The notes: generated by a model not told the origin, from the sequence alone. A stretch of DNA of 64,000 bases from Polytrichum commune (GCA_950295325.1 OX485803.1:38391554-38455553); one strand, 5' to 3'; shown: positions 1-11,271, counted from the stretch's first letter. A program made the numbers and translations.

Positions 1-1379
1 CATCTATTTACAACAGAGCTCATGATGGTGGGGGTTTAAGGCATGTAGTTCTAAAGTGGTATGTGATCTTAAATAGTTTCTAGCCTATAAGTACATACTT
101 CAAGTATAGAATGTGTAAATATGAAAGAACCCATTTAAGAAAATCTATGAGCAGCACTTCCAGAATTCATAAGATATCCACTTTCATTCCAAAAATAGAA
201 ATACCAACTCTCATGGTCCTCATTTGAATTGGCTATGTGTTTTATGTAAGCTTTCTTGGATTGTCAACCCCTACATATGTTGGAATGTTGGAAGTGTCCA
301 TTTCAAGCACACTTACCTTATGAAAGTTGGACACATGTCTGAGGAGCTTTCCAAAGAAAAGGGGTCCACATGTCAAAAACAAACATGTGAAAAGTTGGGG
401 GATTGCAAGTGCAATAGGTGAGCATGGAGGTAAGGTGGCGACATGGCATAGGCAAGAGGACAAAGCATGATTATCTAATTAAAAAGAATCAAATTATCAG
501 TGTTTTTTCTTTCCTTCAAGCGTTCAATGGGCGGCATGGTGGTGGGTCATGGGGCATATGATTGCATGGTTGCATGGATGCATGTGTGTATGGGGTTAGA
601 TTCATCTATGATATTAAATCATATGCACATGTGTAGCATGTTGGGACATGACGAAGCTATAGGCATACACCTCATAACACTTTTGAACAAATTTTTTGCC
701 AATATCTTAGTGGGTGCACTTGAACACCAAGTGTCATGAGGTGCCACTAATGTTGAAGTTGTCAATCATTAGTGTAACCTAGCATATGCCTCAAAATATG
801 GTGTGACACTATTACCATAAACAATGTAATGGTTCAATTCCCAAAGTGTTTTTACGTGGTCCAATGCAGTGGTTCACATCTTTTGGATATAATTGGTTTT
901 CAAAGTGATCAACTTGTCTCTTAGTGCTAATCTTACTCACGCGTATCTTGATGCAAACATACCCAAAGCCAAATCCAAGGCTAGGGATTTGTGGTATCAT
1001 ACAACTCATCCATTAGGAAAGTGACACACGTACACAATCATATGACCAAAGAAAGAGGGAACAAACGTGAAAAGGTAGGACAACTACAAGTACAAAAGGT
1101 GGGTGTTAGCCCTAAACTTAGTTAGGCCGGTTTTGAGTATGTAGTTCTTATGGAAGACGCGACCACACATGTAACAACATATACACTTAGGATTTTTCTC
1201 AAGAAGGGGGACCACACATGCCCTAGTTCTAACAAAATGAGGGCAAGGATGTCATACATAGTTGTGGACCCCCCCCCCCCCCCCCTAAAGAGACTTCCAC
1301 ACGCATCTCATTCACAACTAAAGTCTATTGTGATACATTCAACAATGCCTACACTTGTTAACTACTAGTTTTTATATAT
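1..1379. other. AT-rich intergenic DNA, no gene seen
   Basis: Only short unsupported ORFs occur here, without recognisable protein families or convincing exon structure. A poly-C run lies near 1269-1286. I see no RNA gene. Confidence 0.6.
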
Positions 1380-1761
1380 ATTTGGTTGCACCATGGGCCT
1401 TGGCTTGGTGGTTAGGGCTCATGGCCCCCAATGAGGAGGTTGTGGGTTCTATTCCCCATGCCGGCATGGTGCTCACCACCTTAGTCCACCCACCTATGGT
1501 GGGGGGTCCTTGGACCTTGTTGTATGGGTACCTCAAAGCCCTTTGGGGGGATACCATGTCCGGTATCTTCAAGGCACTAGTGGCTAGCTAGGAACTTGTA
1601 TAGTGTGCCACTATAGTGTCCATCCTTGAAAGGGGAGAGTAGTATTTGTCCCAATGTCCCCTTGTCCAGTGGGCATCGGGTCATTGGCATTACGAACGGA
1701 CACTTTATTCACGCTGGCCCCTTGCTTGAAAGGGGTTGGAGTTTCTATCTACATTTGGTTG
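1380..1761 (+). mobile_element. tRNA-derived SINE, full-length copy 1
   Basis: The body is 1389-1752 (about 364 bp). It starts with a tRNA-like head: a box A-like TGGCTTGGTGG at 1401-1411 and a box B-like GGTTCTATTCC at 1445-1455, about 34 bp apart, as in RNA polymerase III internal promoters. The 3' end is TTTCTATCTAC rather than a poly(A). It is flanked by a 9-bp direct repeat ATTTGGTTG at 1380-1388 and 1753-1761, the expected target-site duplication. A second copy on the opposite strand at 53155-53510 matches along its whole length and has its own different duplication. SINEs encode no protein and depend on a partner LINE. Confidence 0.88.
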
Positions 1762-2210
1762 TCCATGTGGTGACTTATTTTTTCGTTAGTGTGGTGAAGA
1801 ACATCCTTCCATGAGCCTGCATGCTAATCTTTACGAAGGTTTTACTTCACCTAACATTTACTATGAACCCTTTTTTTTACCGAGGGGTTAACATTACCAT
1901 GACTAAAAGCTAGAGTTTTCTCTTATAATTGTATATCCACGAGGGGGTTCGGCATTGTTGTGCAACGCATAAAAGACAACAACCAATCCATGACGCAAAA
2001 TGCATTCTAAGTGACGGTTTTGGCATGAGCACACAAAACAAACATTGTCTAAAAAGGTTTGGTATCAAATAATGGGCAACAATATTTTGGTTATGGTGGA
2101 TGAATTTATTGCCACAATAGGGAGAATCATTGTATTGTTTGATCAACAAGTTGTTGATGATTCTTACCAATGCGCCCTCATTCGGTTGTTGGGGTGACTT
2201 GTCAGGGTAT
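1762..2210. other. intergenic DNA, no gene seen
   Basis: No supported coding or RNA feature. A short minus-strand ORF here (1910-2254) runs into the next repeat and shows no family features. Confidence 0.5.
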
Positions 2211-2947
2211 AAGGTAGAGGGTGCTAAAACCAACACCCCACCCAAAACCAACACCTATAAACGCCTCCCAATCACCAACACTTTACTACCTTGAAGTGTT
2301 CCCCATGGTGTAGGAGTGTACAGGCACACATAGTGACGCTTTTAGGTGTCATTAGTGATGCCACCTCATAGCAACCTCCACTACCTTCGTGTAGGGTAGG
2401 TAACAAGCTCCACTCTATCTCGGGTTAGTTCAAGGTGGGTTCAGGGTGGCTTGTCAATGCCTACTCTAGCCATTTTATATATTGCAGGGGGGGGGTGGGG
2501 ATAGCCATTCTATTCACAAAGTCACAGAGGTAGGCCCACAAAGCACAAAGGGGGTTGGTACCCAGGATGCAAGGTGATGGTTTTGCAAGTGAACTAGGTG
2601 GGATCATGGAGGTGGCCACGTGGCTTTGCGACTAGTTGGCTTTTGATCTAGCTTGGGTCTAGTACCCAACTACGTTGTGTTGGTTCTAGGCAATGAAGGT
2701 GGGGGTCCTCATCATATCCAAGGTCGTCATACACATGGCCTATATATCAGTTTAAGGAAGCTAGTGTTCTGACTTTGAATATTCATCAAATATCTAATTG
2801 TGGCTCAAAATATATTTTCTTTCTTTCTTTCTTTCTTTATACCTATGTTAAGAACAAAGTCTAATATGAACTTATTTTGTTATATCAACCATGTAGCCGT
2901 ATGTATGTGCAATAGCTCAAAGTGTTGGTTTAAGCACCCTCTACCTT
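2211..2947 (+). mobile_element. AAGGTAGAGG-ended inverted-repeat element, copy 1
   Basis: The ends are inverted: AAGGTAGAGGGTGCT on the left, and AGCACCCTCTACCTT (with one extra A) on the right. The copy is about 737 bp. A reverse-oriented copy at 61716-62401 matches over its length, including internal blocks, and a joined-termini remnant lies at 51012-51060. There is no transposase ORF, so it is non-autonomous. The superfamily is uncertain; a TA target duplication is possible at the 61.7-kb copy. A TTTC microsatellite sits inside at about 2817-2838. Confidence 0.75.
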
Positions 2948-3065
2948 GCATCGTCCTCATTAATCCATGAAGTCCAGCTCCTCCTTCAGACTGCGGGTGG
3001 ATGTCCAATGTTGGTTGAGGTTGAGGTTCAGAGCTAGTGGGTCGACTATAGGGAGCAAGGTGAAT

Positions 3066-3955
3066 GGTGCACTGCTCAGGAAGAACTGGCGGTTAGTTAG
3101 TTAGAGATGAACCGGTTGAGTTTGAGAAATAACCGGTTGAAGTTCAAGGCTCCAGGATAATTATCGATCATTTAAAAGGAATTTATTGAATATATTCCAA
3201 TTTAATAAAGGACAATCAGAGGGTGTTAAACAAAATAAAAGATAACGCCCATACTTAAGTACCAACATGAATGTGAGTCTGTTGGTCTAATGTTGATCAC
3301 GGGTATCGTGATGCAGTACAAGGTGCTATGCCTCCTTTGGAAACTGGGCTCTAGGGGTGCATAAGTTATTCTAGTTTATGGGGGAGGGGGGAGGGGGGAC
3401 ATGTATTTGTTTGTTCTCTAGTTTCCTTTTGTTTAGTACAAGGTACGTGAGATATTTGATGGCAGTTTGGTGTATGTTTTTCACGAGGGTTTTAATGTTG
3501 GGTTTCAGGATCTTTTAGGTTGGCAAGTTTGTTAACGAAGTGCTCATGTATAGCCCCTCTCACTCTGGTTGTGATGGTGACGAGGGGGTTTGTTTGCCAT
3601 CCCTGGTTTTGTATGGTGGTTACTCAGTGCGTCATATTTGGTGTGTTTGTGTGTGAGGGCTTGGTCGAGGAATCTGTCATGACAGTATGCGAATTCAATG
3701 AATTGAACAGTGAGTTTGGATGAAGGCGTTATAGGTGTTTGTGTTTGGTTTGGGGCCCCAACTATGCACATCATATCCGGTCTTAATTTGGCTTGGCGTT
3801 GGCATGTTGTTTGTGTACATGTGCACTTAAGCAACCATTCCATATCGGAATTGTTTGTCCAGATGGTGTGAGGATGTCAACATGTAGGCACTTGGACTTG
3901 CAAACACTAGAATCTCAACCGATTATGCCCAAAATCCTCCCCGATCACTATTGGG
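3066..3955 (+). repeat. AACCGGTT-containing dispersed repeat, split by an insertion
   Basis: The left half (3066-3226) carries AACCGGTTGAAGTT and a segment ending AATTTAATAAAGG. The right half (about 3870-3955) continues GAGGATGTCAACATGTA then CTTGCAAACACTAGAATCTC. In the copy at 18925-19170 (opposite strand) these two halves are contiguous, so the intervening 3227-3869 segment looks inserted. Related copies are at 16110-16255 (minus) and 55686-55865 (plus). Confidence 0.65.
3227..3869 (-). pseudogene. gag-like retroelement relic
   Basis: The minus strand encodes a segment reading RGAIHEHFVNKLANLKD followed, after a one-base frame change, by KTLVKNIHQTAIKYLTYLVL. The 16.6-17.4 kb copy encodes the same region in one open frame and the 33.9-34.2 kb copy conserves its C-terminal part, so the protein, not only the DNA, is conserved. 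The spacing of aromatic, charged and leucine residues resembles the Ty1/copia Gag (UBN2-type) region. That assignment is inference. Stops and the frameshift show the copy is dead. It sits inside the AACCGGTT repeat. Confidence 0.4.
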
Positions 3956-4400
3956 CGATTTGCCATAATTGAGTTTCTTTGCGATCGGCTACAACATCCA
4001 CGTGAGAGAGAGATTGCTCCAAAGGTGTGGGTGCGTGGGGTGAGTGTGTGTTGTCAAATGGTGTTTCATCAAATGAGGAGAGGTCGCCAAAATTGTCCGC
4101 TTGGGTGTGATCGTTGGAATGGTCATGCAATTACCGTGTGAGACGACGTGTTTTTCTTCATGGGCCCATTGAAGAAGCAAGGAATCATGGGTTGCAAGTC
4201 ATTCATTGAATTGAACTTTGCTCAGTTTGGAAAGAGATGGCCTGCATGGGCACGTACATCACGTTTTTTGAGGGTGTACATGTCACAATGCAACGTTTGG
4301 ATATTGTGATTGGCATGTTTGAGGGTTTGCTTGACTGCAACTATTGACTCCATATTCGCATCTTGTTGAGGGTTTCAAAGGAGGCCTCTAACGTGTGCAC
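3948..4400 (-). pseudogene. coding-like relic, unknown protein
   Basis: Reading the minus strand from about 4365 gives a frame containing DANMESIVAVKQTLKHANHN and later LKKRDVRAHAGHLFP before a stop. Another frame at 4130-3948 gives an acidic stretch with DNFGDLSSFDETPFDN. Composition is protein-like and it lies next to the gag-like relic, so both may be parts of one decayed retroelement. I do not recognise a domain. Confidence 0.25.
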
Positions 4401-5186
4401 ACGCCCATCTAAACGAAAACCCCGAGCACTAAGTAAGCCCGTCAACCAAGGTCAATCCCTTTACCACCAGATCTAAGGACAAACACACACATTGGAGTCA
4501 ACGCTTTAGAGAATACAATTTTAAGTGTCACCTAACTACACTAAATATACCAATTAGTGAGTGTGGGAAACTAGTGAAGGTGATACTAAATTCCTTTACG
4601 CTATAAATTAGTGCCACCAAAGGATCTAGGAAGCACTGTTCATCTCCACACTTGGCACTATCCACTGAAAATACTGGCACTCGGCATGAAACTACCGACA
4701 CTTGACACTATTCACTGACAAATATGTGGCACATACTAACCACAAGCATGCATTAATTTTCTTGAAATCTAGGGTAAACTTATCACCGTGGTGAATTTAG
4801 TGTCATTCACTAACAAATTTAGCCCTTTGTCATTTTCAAATTTGGCTAGATTGTGCGTGTGACTTGAATTAGTACCACCAACACTAATTGGTATATTTAG
4901 TGTACTTGGTTCTCTCTAGCTCCCTAGACATGATCCCTCTAGCCCCCATCTCAAACCAAAATTGTATAGGGTCTTCTTCCAAGTTGTGCCCTCTCCTAGG
5001 CGATTGTACCGTACACAGTCCATTCATCATGACTCTCAAATAATGTAAGTGAGCCTTTAACTTGCGCCATTGCTAGTTGATGAATATCTCATTGTTGCGT
5101 TCAATCCAAATCATTCAAAGGGTTAAATGCCTTTGATGTTGCCAAATGTCTCTTCATTTGGCAAAGGCTTTACAAATGCTCTTGCC
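4401..5186. other. intergenic, fragments of ACACTAAATA-type repeats
   Basis: No gene seen. Phrases such as AATTGGTATATTTAGTGT and CACCAACACTAATTGG recall the ACACTAAATA-ended family described at 14715-15597, so this is probably old transposon debris. Confidence 0.4.
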
Positions 5187-5732
5187 TAAGGGGCGGTTTA
5201 CACTATGGACCAAGAGCCATGACCAAGAAAATTAAATCATTTTCATGGTCATAGCTCTTGACCAAGAAAATTAAATCATTTTCATGGTCATAGCTCTTGA
5301 CCAAGAGCCGTGACCAAGAAAAATCAAAAATGGATTTTTGAGTGGCTTGGTCACTCTTGTAGTGTAAAGTGGATTTGGACCGGGACAACTTTGGGCTGAT
5401 TTTTTAAATATAAATATAGTAACGTCAAAAAAATTTGGGAATAAAAAAAATTAAAAAAAAATTCGGCCAATGGCTAATTTTCAGCCTTACGGCTCCCTTG
5501 ATTTCCATTGAGTCGAGCATTTTGCCTCGCCTCAACGGAAAACCCGTTGGACCATGGCACATTATCCAAATGGCAGATTTTAGTAGTTTTGGGGGACCTC
5601 AAAGATAGTGGTCATTCTCCTTTTTTCAAGGTAGTGTAAAGCCAAATGGGACCAAGAGCACTTTACTCTCCAATCACAAATTTTAGAATTTCATGGTCAT
5701 GGCTCTTGGTCCATACTGTAAACCGCCCCTAA
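5187..5732. mobile_element. PIF/Harbinger-like MITE (GGGGCGGTTTACACTATGG ends)
   Basis: The element is 5190-5729 with long inverted ends: GGGGCGGTTTACACTATGG on the left and the near-perfect complement on the right. It is flanked by TAA at 5187-5189 and 5730-5732, the 3-bp TWA target duplication of PIF/Harbinger (Tourist-like) MITEs. Inside, a 39-bp unit starting GACCAAGAAAATTAAATC occurs twice in tandem (5221-5259 and 5260-5298). There is no transposase. Confidence 0.88.
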
Positions 5733-7062
5733 GAGAGCATGTTACCAATGGATTTTCTTTTCATCCCTAGTGTGGGTGATGATGAGTTTGTAAACAGATA
5801 GATATGAACACCAACTTCATGTGAAAACAAGCTTGAATGGAGGGAAAAATGGAGGGCATTTTCCCCTAAGGTTACTGCCACCTTTCGTTGGGAAGTATGT
5901 GACATGGACTGACCAAATAACTCAACATTTGAAGGTCAATTTGAGAATATTATGTTGTTCATGGTTAAGGGTTGGAGTGGAGTTTGTGTTGGTTTCGAGT
6001 GATGAGTGGTGGTTAGGAAAGGGATTGCAGTCAACTCATATTAGTTGCAAAGGCAAAGATGGTCCTCTAGGTGAGTTTGTACACAATGGTACCCACCAAC
6101 TTCCATGCATGTGTTGGCTTGGATGTAATCCCAAATTGTGTGCTAATGGATTCATAGTGTTTGATACAAAGAATAAGTTATAATTGCTTTGAATGGAATA
6201 ATGACCATGGATAGTCTCACTCTCCACTCATTAACTGCCATCAACGTTTGCCACAATGACCATCGGAACACTGCTGCTTTGTTTTATTGCTTGGGATCCC
6301 AAACCTTGGTCCACTCAAACATATAAATGGACATATGCATCCTTGAGGGACACTATGGTTGAGACTCTCATTTGCCACATAGTTTAGAGCAACATCATTC
6401 ATGTGGGAATGGCCCATAGAAAACCAAGTATCCCTCAATGTTGAATTTGATAGAATTTGGTGATGATGAGGTGCTTTGTAATGGTAACTTCTTTCACCTT
6501 CAGTGGAAATTATCTCCTCCTTTCATTGTTTAAGATAGTCCCCTTTCCCACAAATGCAATTGACGGCTTGTTCTTGCTTTGGTTTATTTTTGAAGTTATC
6601 TCAATCATTCTCAAAAAATGAAAAATGAAAAAATGAAAAAAAAATCATATCGGGGTGATGATTGGCCATATGCTTTAACCATGAAGCACGTGCCTTTTGG
6701 ACGACATTATGACACGTGTTCTAACCCATATGATGATTTAAGATCAGGAGTTGCTAATTCACTTGGTGACCTTGGCATAAAAGCCTTTAAGTAGTATGAA
6801 CCATAGTCCACCAAGAGCCTAAGGCTAGTGTAAATGCAGCCTACAAAATTTGTGACTTAGCCTATAAAATTTTGAAAGTGTAGGACAAAGAGCCTATGGA
6901 CAATTTAAAAACATAGGATATCAACCTATGTGATAAAAAACATGTAGGAAATTTTGCCTACAAAGTTTTTAAAAGAGAGGATTTTAGCCATTCATCCTTC
7001 TTCAAATTGGGAAATTAGTTGACCTAAGTACATATCTTTAGGCTAATACTCGGGGCTCTTGG
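5733..7062. other. AT-rich intergenic DNA
   Basis: A 120-codon plus-strand ORF at 5821-6183 has no recognisable motif and I leave it out. A-rich simple sequence lies near 6615-6645. Nothing else is supported. Confidence 0.45.
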
Positions 7063-7154
7063 GTGGCACATAGACGGATATCAACAATAGCCCTAACTCC
7101 CTTTCCGCCAATCTTTACAAATACCATTCATCACAACTCCTCTCTCATCAGCTC

Positions 7155-7185
<31 letters not shown>

Positions 7186-7362
7186 AGTGTGATGCGGGTG
7201 GCGATTGAAGGACCAACCAAAAATTTTGAGTTTATTTTGGAGGAAGCTATATCTTTGTGGAAGGATTCAAGAAAGTTTCGATTCTTGTTTACTAATCCTG
7301 AGAAATATCTTGCAGGAAGAGTAGAGGTTGAATCAGAAGATGGTGAGGACTTTCACCCTTGA
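7063..7362 (+). CDS. possible small or fragmentary protein
   Basis: An open frame of 99 codons whose first half is low-complexity, spanning a (CT)n run at 7154-7180, and whose second half looks protein-like (ILEEAISLWKDSRKFRFLF, then an acidic tail). I recognise no family. It may be a captured exon inside a repeat, because the flanks (6830-7030 and 7500-7740) share motifs such as TATGAACYATRG. Only the part from about codon 44 (MRVAIEGP) is at all convincing. Confidence 0.25.
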
Positions 7363-7393
7363 ACTCATTTGAATTTTAGCAACCTTTCATTAT

Positions 7394-7477
7394 AATCAAC
7401 TCTTTAAAAAAGAGTTGGTTAATCCTTGGCCTTCAAACGTGGTGAAGGGCTTAGCCAGGTTCAATTCCTGCCAAGGA
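7394..7477 (+). repeat. hairpin plus shortened tRNA-like sequence
   Basis: A hairpin (AATCAACTCTTT...AAAGAGTTGGTT, 7394-7420) abuts a tRNA-like unit at 7423-7477. TCCTTGG and CCAAGGA form a perfect 7-bp acceptor-like stem. A box A-like TGGCCTTCAAACGTGG and a box B-like GGTTCAATTCC are present. The unit is only 55 nt and lacks room for an anticodon arm, so it is not a functional tRNA. A truncated SINE head is the likeliest reading. Confidence 0.5.
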
Positions 7478-8662
7478 TCCAAGGATACCACTTAGTACTC
7501 AAATTTTGAATTTAAAGCCTACAACATTAAAAGATATGAAGGATTTTAACCTACTAAAAAATAATTTTGAAGGCAATTGGCGGGTAACTTAAAAACTCAA
7601 AAGGTTTTCAACTTACAAAAATTTGATATTGTAGGATGCAACCTATGCCATGAGGGAAATAGCCTATGCCCTTTTAAAGAGGTAGGCAATTAACCTCAAT
7701 AACTTCAAAAACTTTTCGGACAATGGTATGAACTATGGATGCTGATACTCGTAATTGATTTGATATCGGAATTAACTTTAAAGACCCCAATTTACTCTAA
7801 CCCAAGTCATTTGAGATGAAACTACTCACAAACCTAGGGTTAAGTTTCTAAGTTGGGTGTATGAGAGGCACGCTCGTATTTGCTAATTCCTCTCTCCGTT
7901 ATAGACTACTATCCTCGTAGACCCTATTGAAATAAAAACACCGATGTGAAATGAAAAGAACAAGAAAACACACATACTATTTATTGAGTGAGGTGTATGG
8001 AAAGACCGACCCAATGTGAAAAATTACCTTGTCAATTTTACTCTCAAACCTTCACGATCTTTGAAGCTCCACAACTTAGTCTATTCAAAATAAGTGGTCC
8101 ACGAACTCCAAAGTTCATAAGTTAAGATTGTTCCTACAATTCGGACTCCCATCTTGGAATCTCATGTGAGGTGTCCCTACAAATTTGGATACCTCCATTG
8201 CTTGCTTCCAAGCAAAAATGGAAAGGTGCCCCATCTCGCACATCATGTCATCTATTTCGGGCCTCCATTACTTCTTCATTTGAGGCGCCCCCTCCCAATC
8301 ATACCCTTCTTGCAAACACATGCAAGGCAGACGGTGCTAGAATTGGAACTTCCGTTGATGTATATAAATGTTATTTTATATGCAAGAAGTTTGAATAACA
8401 ATTCTCGTTAGTAATTAATCGGCAAGAGATTTCAACCCCTATGATTGCCCCGGGGTGCGTTCCAATGAACTTGGAGATTTCATATCACCTTTGATGTTAA
8501 GGGCATTTAAGTCCACTGGTGTCGACATTAGTTATTTAGGCCCACCTACAAGTAGCAGCTAATTTTATAATGAAGGTGAAGGAACAACATGATCATCACT
8601 CCAACATTATTTTGAGAAGATCCAACGGATGCAAAGTTGATTTCATCAAGTTGGGGCAACCA
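7478..8662. other. intergenic DNA, no gene seen
   Basis: AT-rich sequence with only overlapping short ORFs (8154-8411) that show no family features. Confidence 0.45.
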
Positions 8663-9494
8663 CACTAAATATGATATTCGATGTCACCGATTCTACGTAA
8701 CATTATTCAGCCATGTGGGTTGGTTTCGTGACCCTAGAATATGCCAATAATATTCCCTACGTCGATGATAAAAGTGGGAATATTCTCTTAATATTCATAC
8801 ATTCAAGCCGAACTTAGAAATTTGGATGAAGTTATACTCCTGACACTATGCGCATGAATTATTTTCTATATGGGAATATTTGCAGGAAAAATGTTCATCC
8901 ATTAGTATTCCCTGAAATTATTATTATTATTATAATTAATCATTGAAAATTCTGACATTATTCGCAATATTCTTACTATTCGAACGGGCACTATTCATTA
9001 TTCATATCGGTGTCAGTTTCTTCCTATTTTCTAAGTTTCTTCCCATGAAGATAAGATAATGGAGACCCATGTCAGATGCTAAATATAGAACGAAACACAA
9101 CCATGCAACATAGTAATGTTATGTAACTGTCTTGCTTGGTACTAATTGTAAACTATGGTGTAGTGTCACCAACACTAATGCTTAACCCATTAGTATTTGA
9201 CATTCCTTGTAAAAAAATTGGGCATTATAGATTTATGGTGTTGTGAGTATTGTCACTTACTCAGTGACTTTTCATCCAAATTTCAATCATCCATGACAAT
9301 ATTTCATCACAGATTTGTTAGGATGCAAATAATAGCAAATTTTTTTTCTTTCTTTCAATAATTGGCATTTGGATGAATTGAGAGTAAGTTGGGATGACAA
9401 CACTTGTAAAGTTATTCAAAGAAAATGTCACTAAAATAGCTACCATAGTGACATAGAATGCCATATGACACTTAATATCATATTTAGTGTAGTG
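8663..9494 (+). mobile_element. ACACTAAATA-ended element, interrupted
   Basis: The left end CACACTAAATATGATATTC and right end CATATTTAGTGTAGTG are inverted. The internal TGTAAACTATGGTGTAGTG and the following block match the copies at 14715-15597 and, more weakly, 21801-22412. Compared with the 14.7-kb copy, this one is interrupted after about 8697 by the TAACATTA-ended element. There is no ORF, so it is non-autonomous. CACTA-like ends are suggestive but no clean target duplication was found. Confidence 0.65.
8698..9121 (+). mobile_element. TAACATTA-ended MITE nested in the previous element
   Basis: Inverted ends TAACATTATT and its complement at about 9112-9121, about 425 bp, very AT-rich. 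A second copy in the opposite orientation is at 51818-52242 and shares the internal AGAAACTTAGAAAATAGGAA block (in complement). The sequence on either side belongs to the same host repeat, showing the nesting. Confidence 0.65.
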
Positions 9495-10241
9495 AAAATT
9501 TCTTCTAAATTTGGATGATGGGTGGATGTAGCCCTTGGATTAAAACATATATACATGTATAATTTTGGAAAACGTACATGTGAGGATTTGAAACTCCAAA
9601 TTTGGAGTTCATATGCCTCTTTGAGAGGTGGTCAAAGTTCATTGATCAGATGATGAATGTTTCTCATATTGAACTTGAATGTCATCTTTGAAGCTTGTTT
9701 GATTTGAGGCGTTGCCCAACTGGCTAAGTATAGCTTATACTTATAATGGGCAACACCCACATGCAAAGAAAATTTGACTCCTTGCTCAAGTCTTAGTGAC
9801 CTCCTATGATGATCAAATTCACCTCGGAACATTGTTCTCCTTCATATAAATTCGAAATAAAATGGGATTTGTGCATATCTCTTCATGGAGTATATTAGAA
9901 TCACCATGCCAAATAGGAAACTTGGATGATGGTGTAAGGTGGTACTCTAAAACACTCTCCCTGCAAGAGATGACCCCTTGGATTGTTGGGGACAATAAAG
10001 GTTTAAAGCACTAAAGCATGTTTTATTTTGATTTCGTATGCAAATGTTGTAAGGATGCAACATTTGCTTGGTAGATGACCTAAAACCAACATGGGAGCTT
10101 AATGTTGAAGTGGTGGACAATGTTAAAATCATATGTACTTACTATGAAAGATTTTGAAATGTTGGTTTCAACATCATTTTGAAATGACTATTTCTTTAGC
10201 AATGGAATTAATTTCCTCCGACTATTGATAATGGAAAAGGC

Positions 10242-10244
<3 letters not shown>
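9495..10244. other. intergenic DNA, no gene seen
   Basis: Nothing supported; short ORFs on the minus strand (9632-9832, 9947-10132) lack motifs. Confidence 0.45.
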
Positions 10245-10274
<30 letters not shown>

Positions 10275-10308
10275 GCGTGCAAGAAAAAACAACAACAACA
10301 ACAACAAT
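10245..10308. repeat. (AC)n and (CAA)n microsatellites
   Basis: An AC run at 10245-10273 is followed by a CAA run at about 10290-10308. Confidence 0.95.
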
Positions 10309-10754
10309 GGACAATTAATCTTATTGGATGAGTGATGAAGGAAACAATCTTTCCACATATGCTATCACATTTCCCTCTACATTGGTCAACGTACATTTAG
10401 GGAGACCCAAATGAAGAGAACAATCTACTTTAATATAAGGATATAGAAGGTCGTTTATCATGGTCAAACCTCTTTCAATACTAGAAAATACTTTCTTCAT
10501 AACACTTCATGCTTTATATGAGCCTTTAGATGGTTACTTTATTGATATACAACACACATATATGATTGTTGTACACATATGGAAATTATACTATCATTTA
10601 TAGGGTATTGGAGTGGTGGATGCCTCTAGCTTTGTAGTGTTAAGGCCCCTCAATGTATAACTACAAAAGCTCCTTCACTGTTGCTTTTGGAGTAGGAATT
10701 GGGGGCAATTGTGATGGTAGTGGTAAAGATGCCCTACGGGTACCCTTCAATCTC

Positions 10755-11154
10755 TTAGAGCATCCTCAGTCGGTCTAGGTAAAGCTCACTGCAAACCAAG
10801 ACCTATCTTGCTTAAAATTGCTCAAAATTTAGAGGGAGTGCACCAAATCTTGCTTAAAATGGACAGATCCTCCCACACTCCCTCTAAATGTCAAAAATTT
10901 GGAGGGAGTGTGGGAGGATCTTTCCATTTTTAAGCAAGATTTGGTGCACTCCCTCTAAATTTTGAAAATGTGGTGTTTTCAATGAGGGATTTCACCTACG
11001 TCAAATTTTTACAATTCTTTTTTCTTGAGAAATATCTCACGTTTATTTAGGTGTGCTTCTAATGATGGTAATTTCAGTTTCTAATTTTAGGTCAGTCAGA
11101 AGATAGGTTTTGGTTTGCAATGAGCTTTACCTAGACCGACTGAGGATGCTCTTA
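10755..11154. mobile_element. foldback MITE with GAGCATCCTCAGTCGGTCTA ends
   Basis: The element is 10758-11151. The ends are inverted for about 40 bp with at most one or two mismatches. A second, inner inverted repeat (containing AGGGAGTGCACCAAATC and GAGGGAGTGTGGGAGGATC with their complements) makes nearly the whole element a fold-back. TTA flanks both sides (10755-10757 and 11152-11154), the 3-bp duplication of PIF/Harbinger MITEs. The near-perfect pairing suggests a young insertion. Confidence 0.88.
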
Positions 11155-11258
11155 GTGTTTGATTATATTTAATGTTGTTACCACCCTACCTTGCTCAACA
11201 CTAATTTTCAATTCTTTGATTTTAAATGTTAGAAGATTTCCCATTGCACTTCTTTTGA
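11152..11258. repeat. fragment of the TTTAGTGTTTGATTATATTT repeat
   Basis: Matches the left part of the elements at 24343-25162 and 52315-52610 (TTAGTGTTTGATTATATTTA, then the ACCACCCTACCTTGCT block). Only a fragment is present, directly abutting the foldback MITE. Confidence 0.6.
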
Positions 11259-11271
11259 CTACCCTGATCTA

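Noticed and set aside
1389-1460. Genuine tRNA gene
   Set aside because: Boxes A and B are present but no cloverleaf closes, and the unit continues into a repeated SINE body.
1355-1591. 78-codon plus-strand frame and its antisense partner
   Set aside because: Both lie in the SINE and recur in copy 2; SINEs are non-coding.
10245-10308. CRISPR-like or regulatory repeat array
   Set aside because: Simple AC and CAA microsatellites; the organism is a plant.
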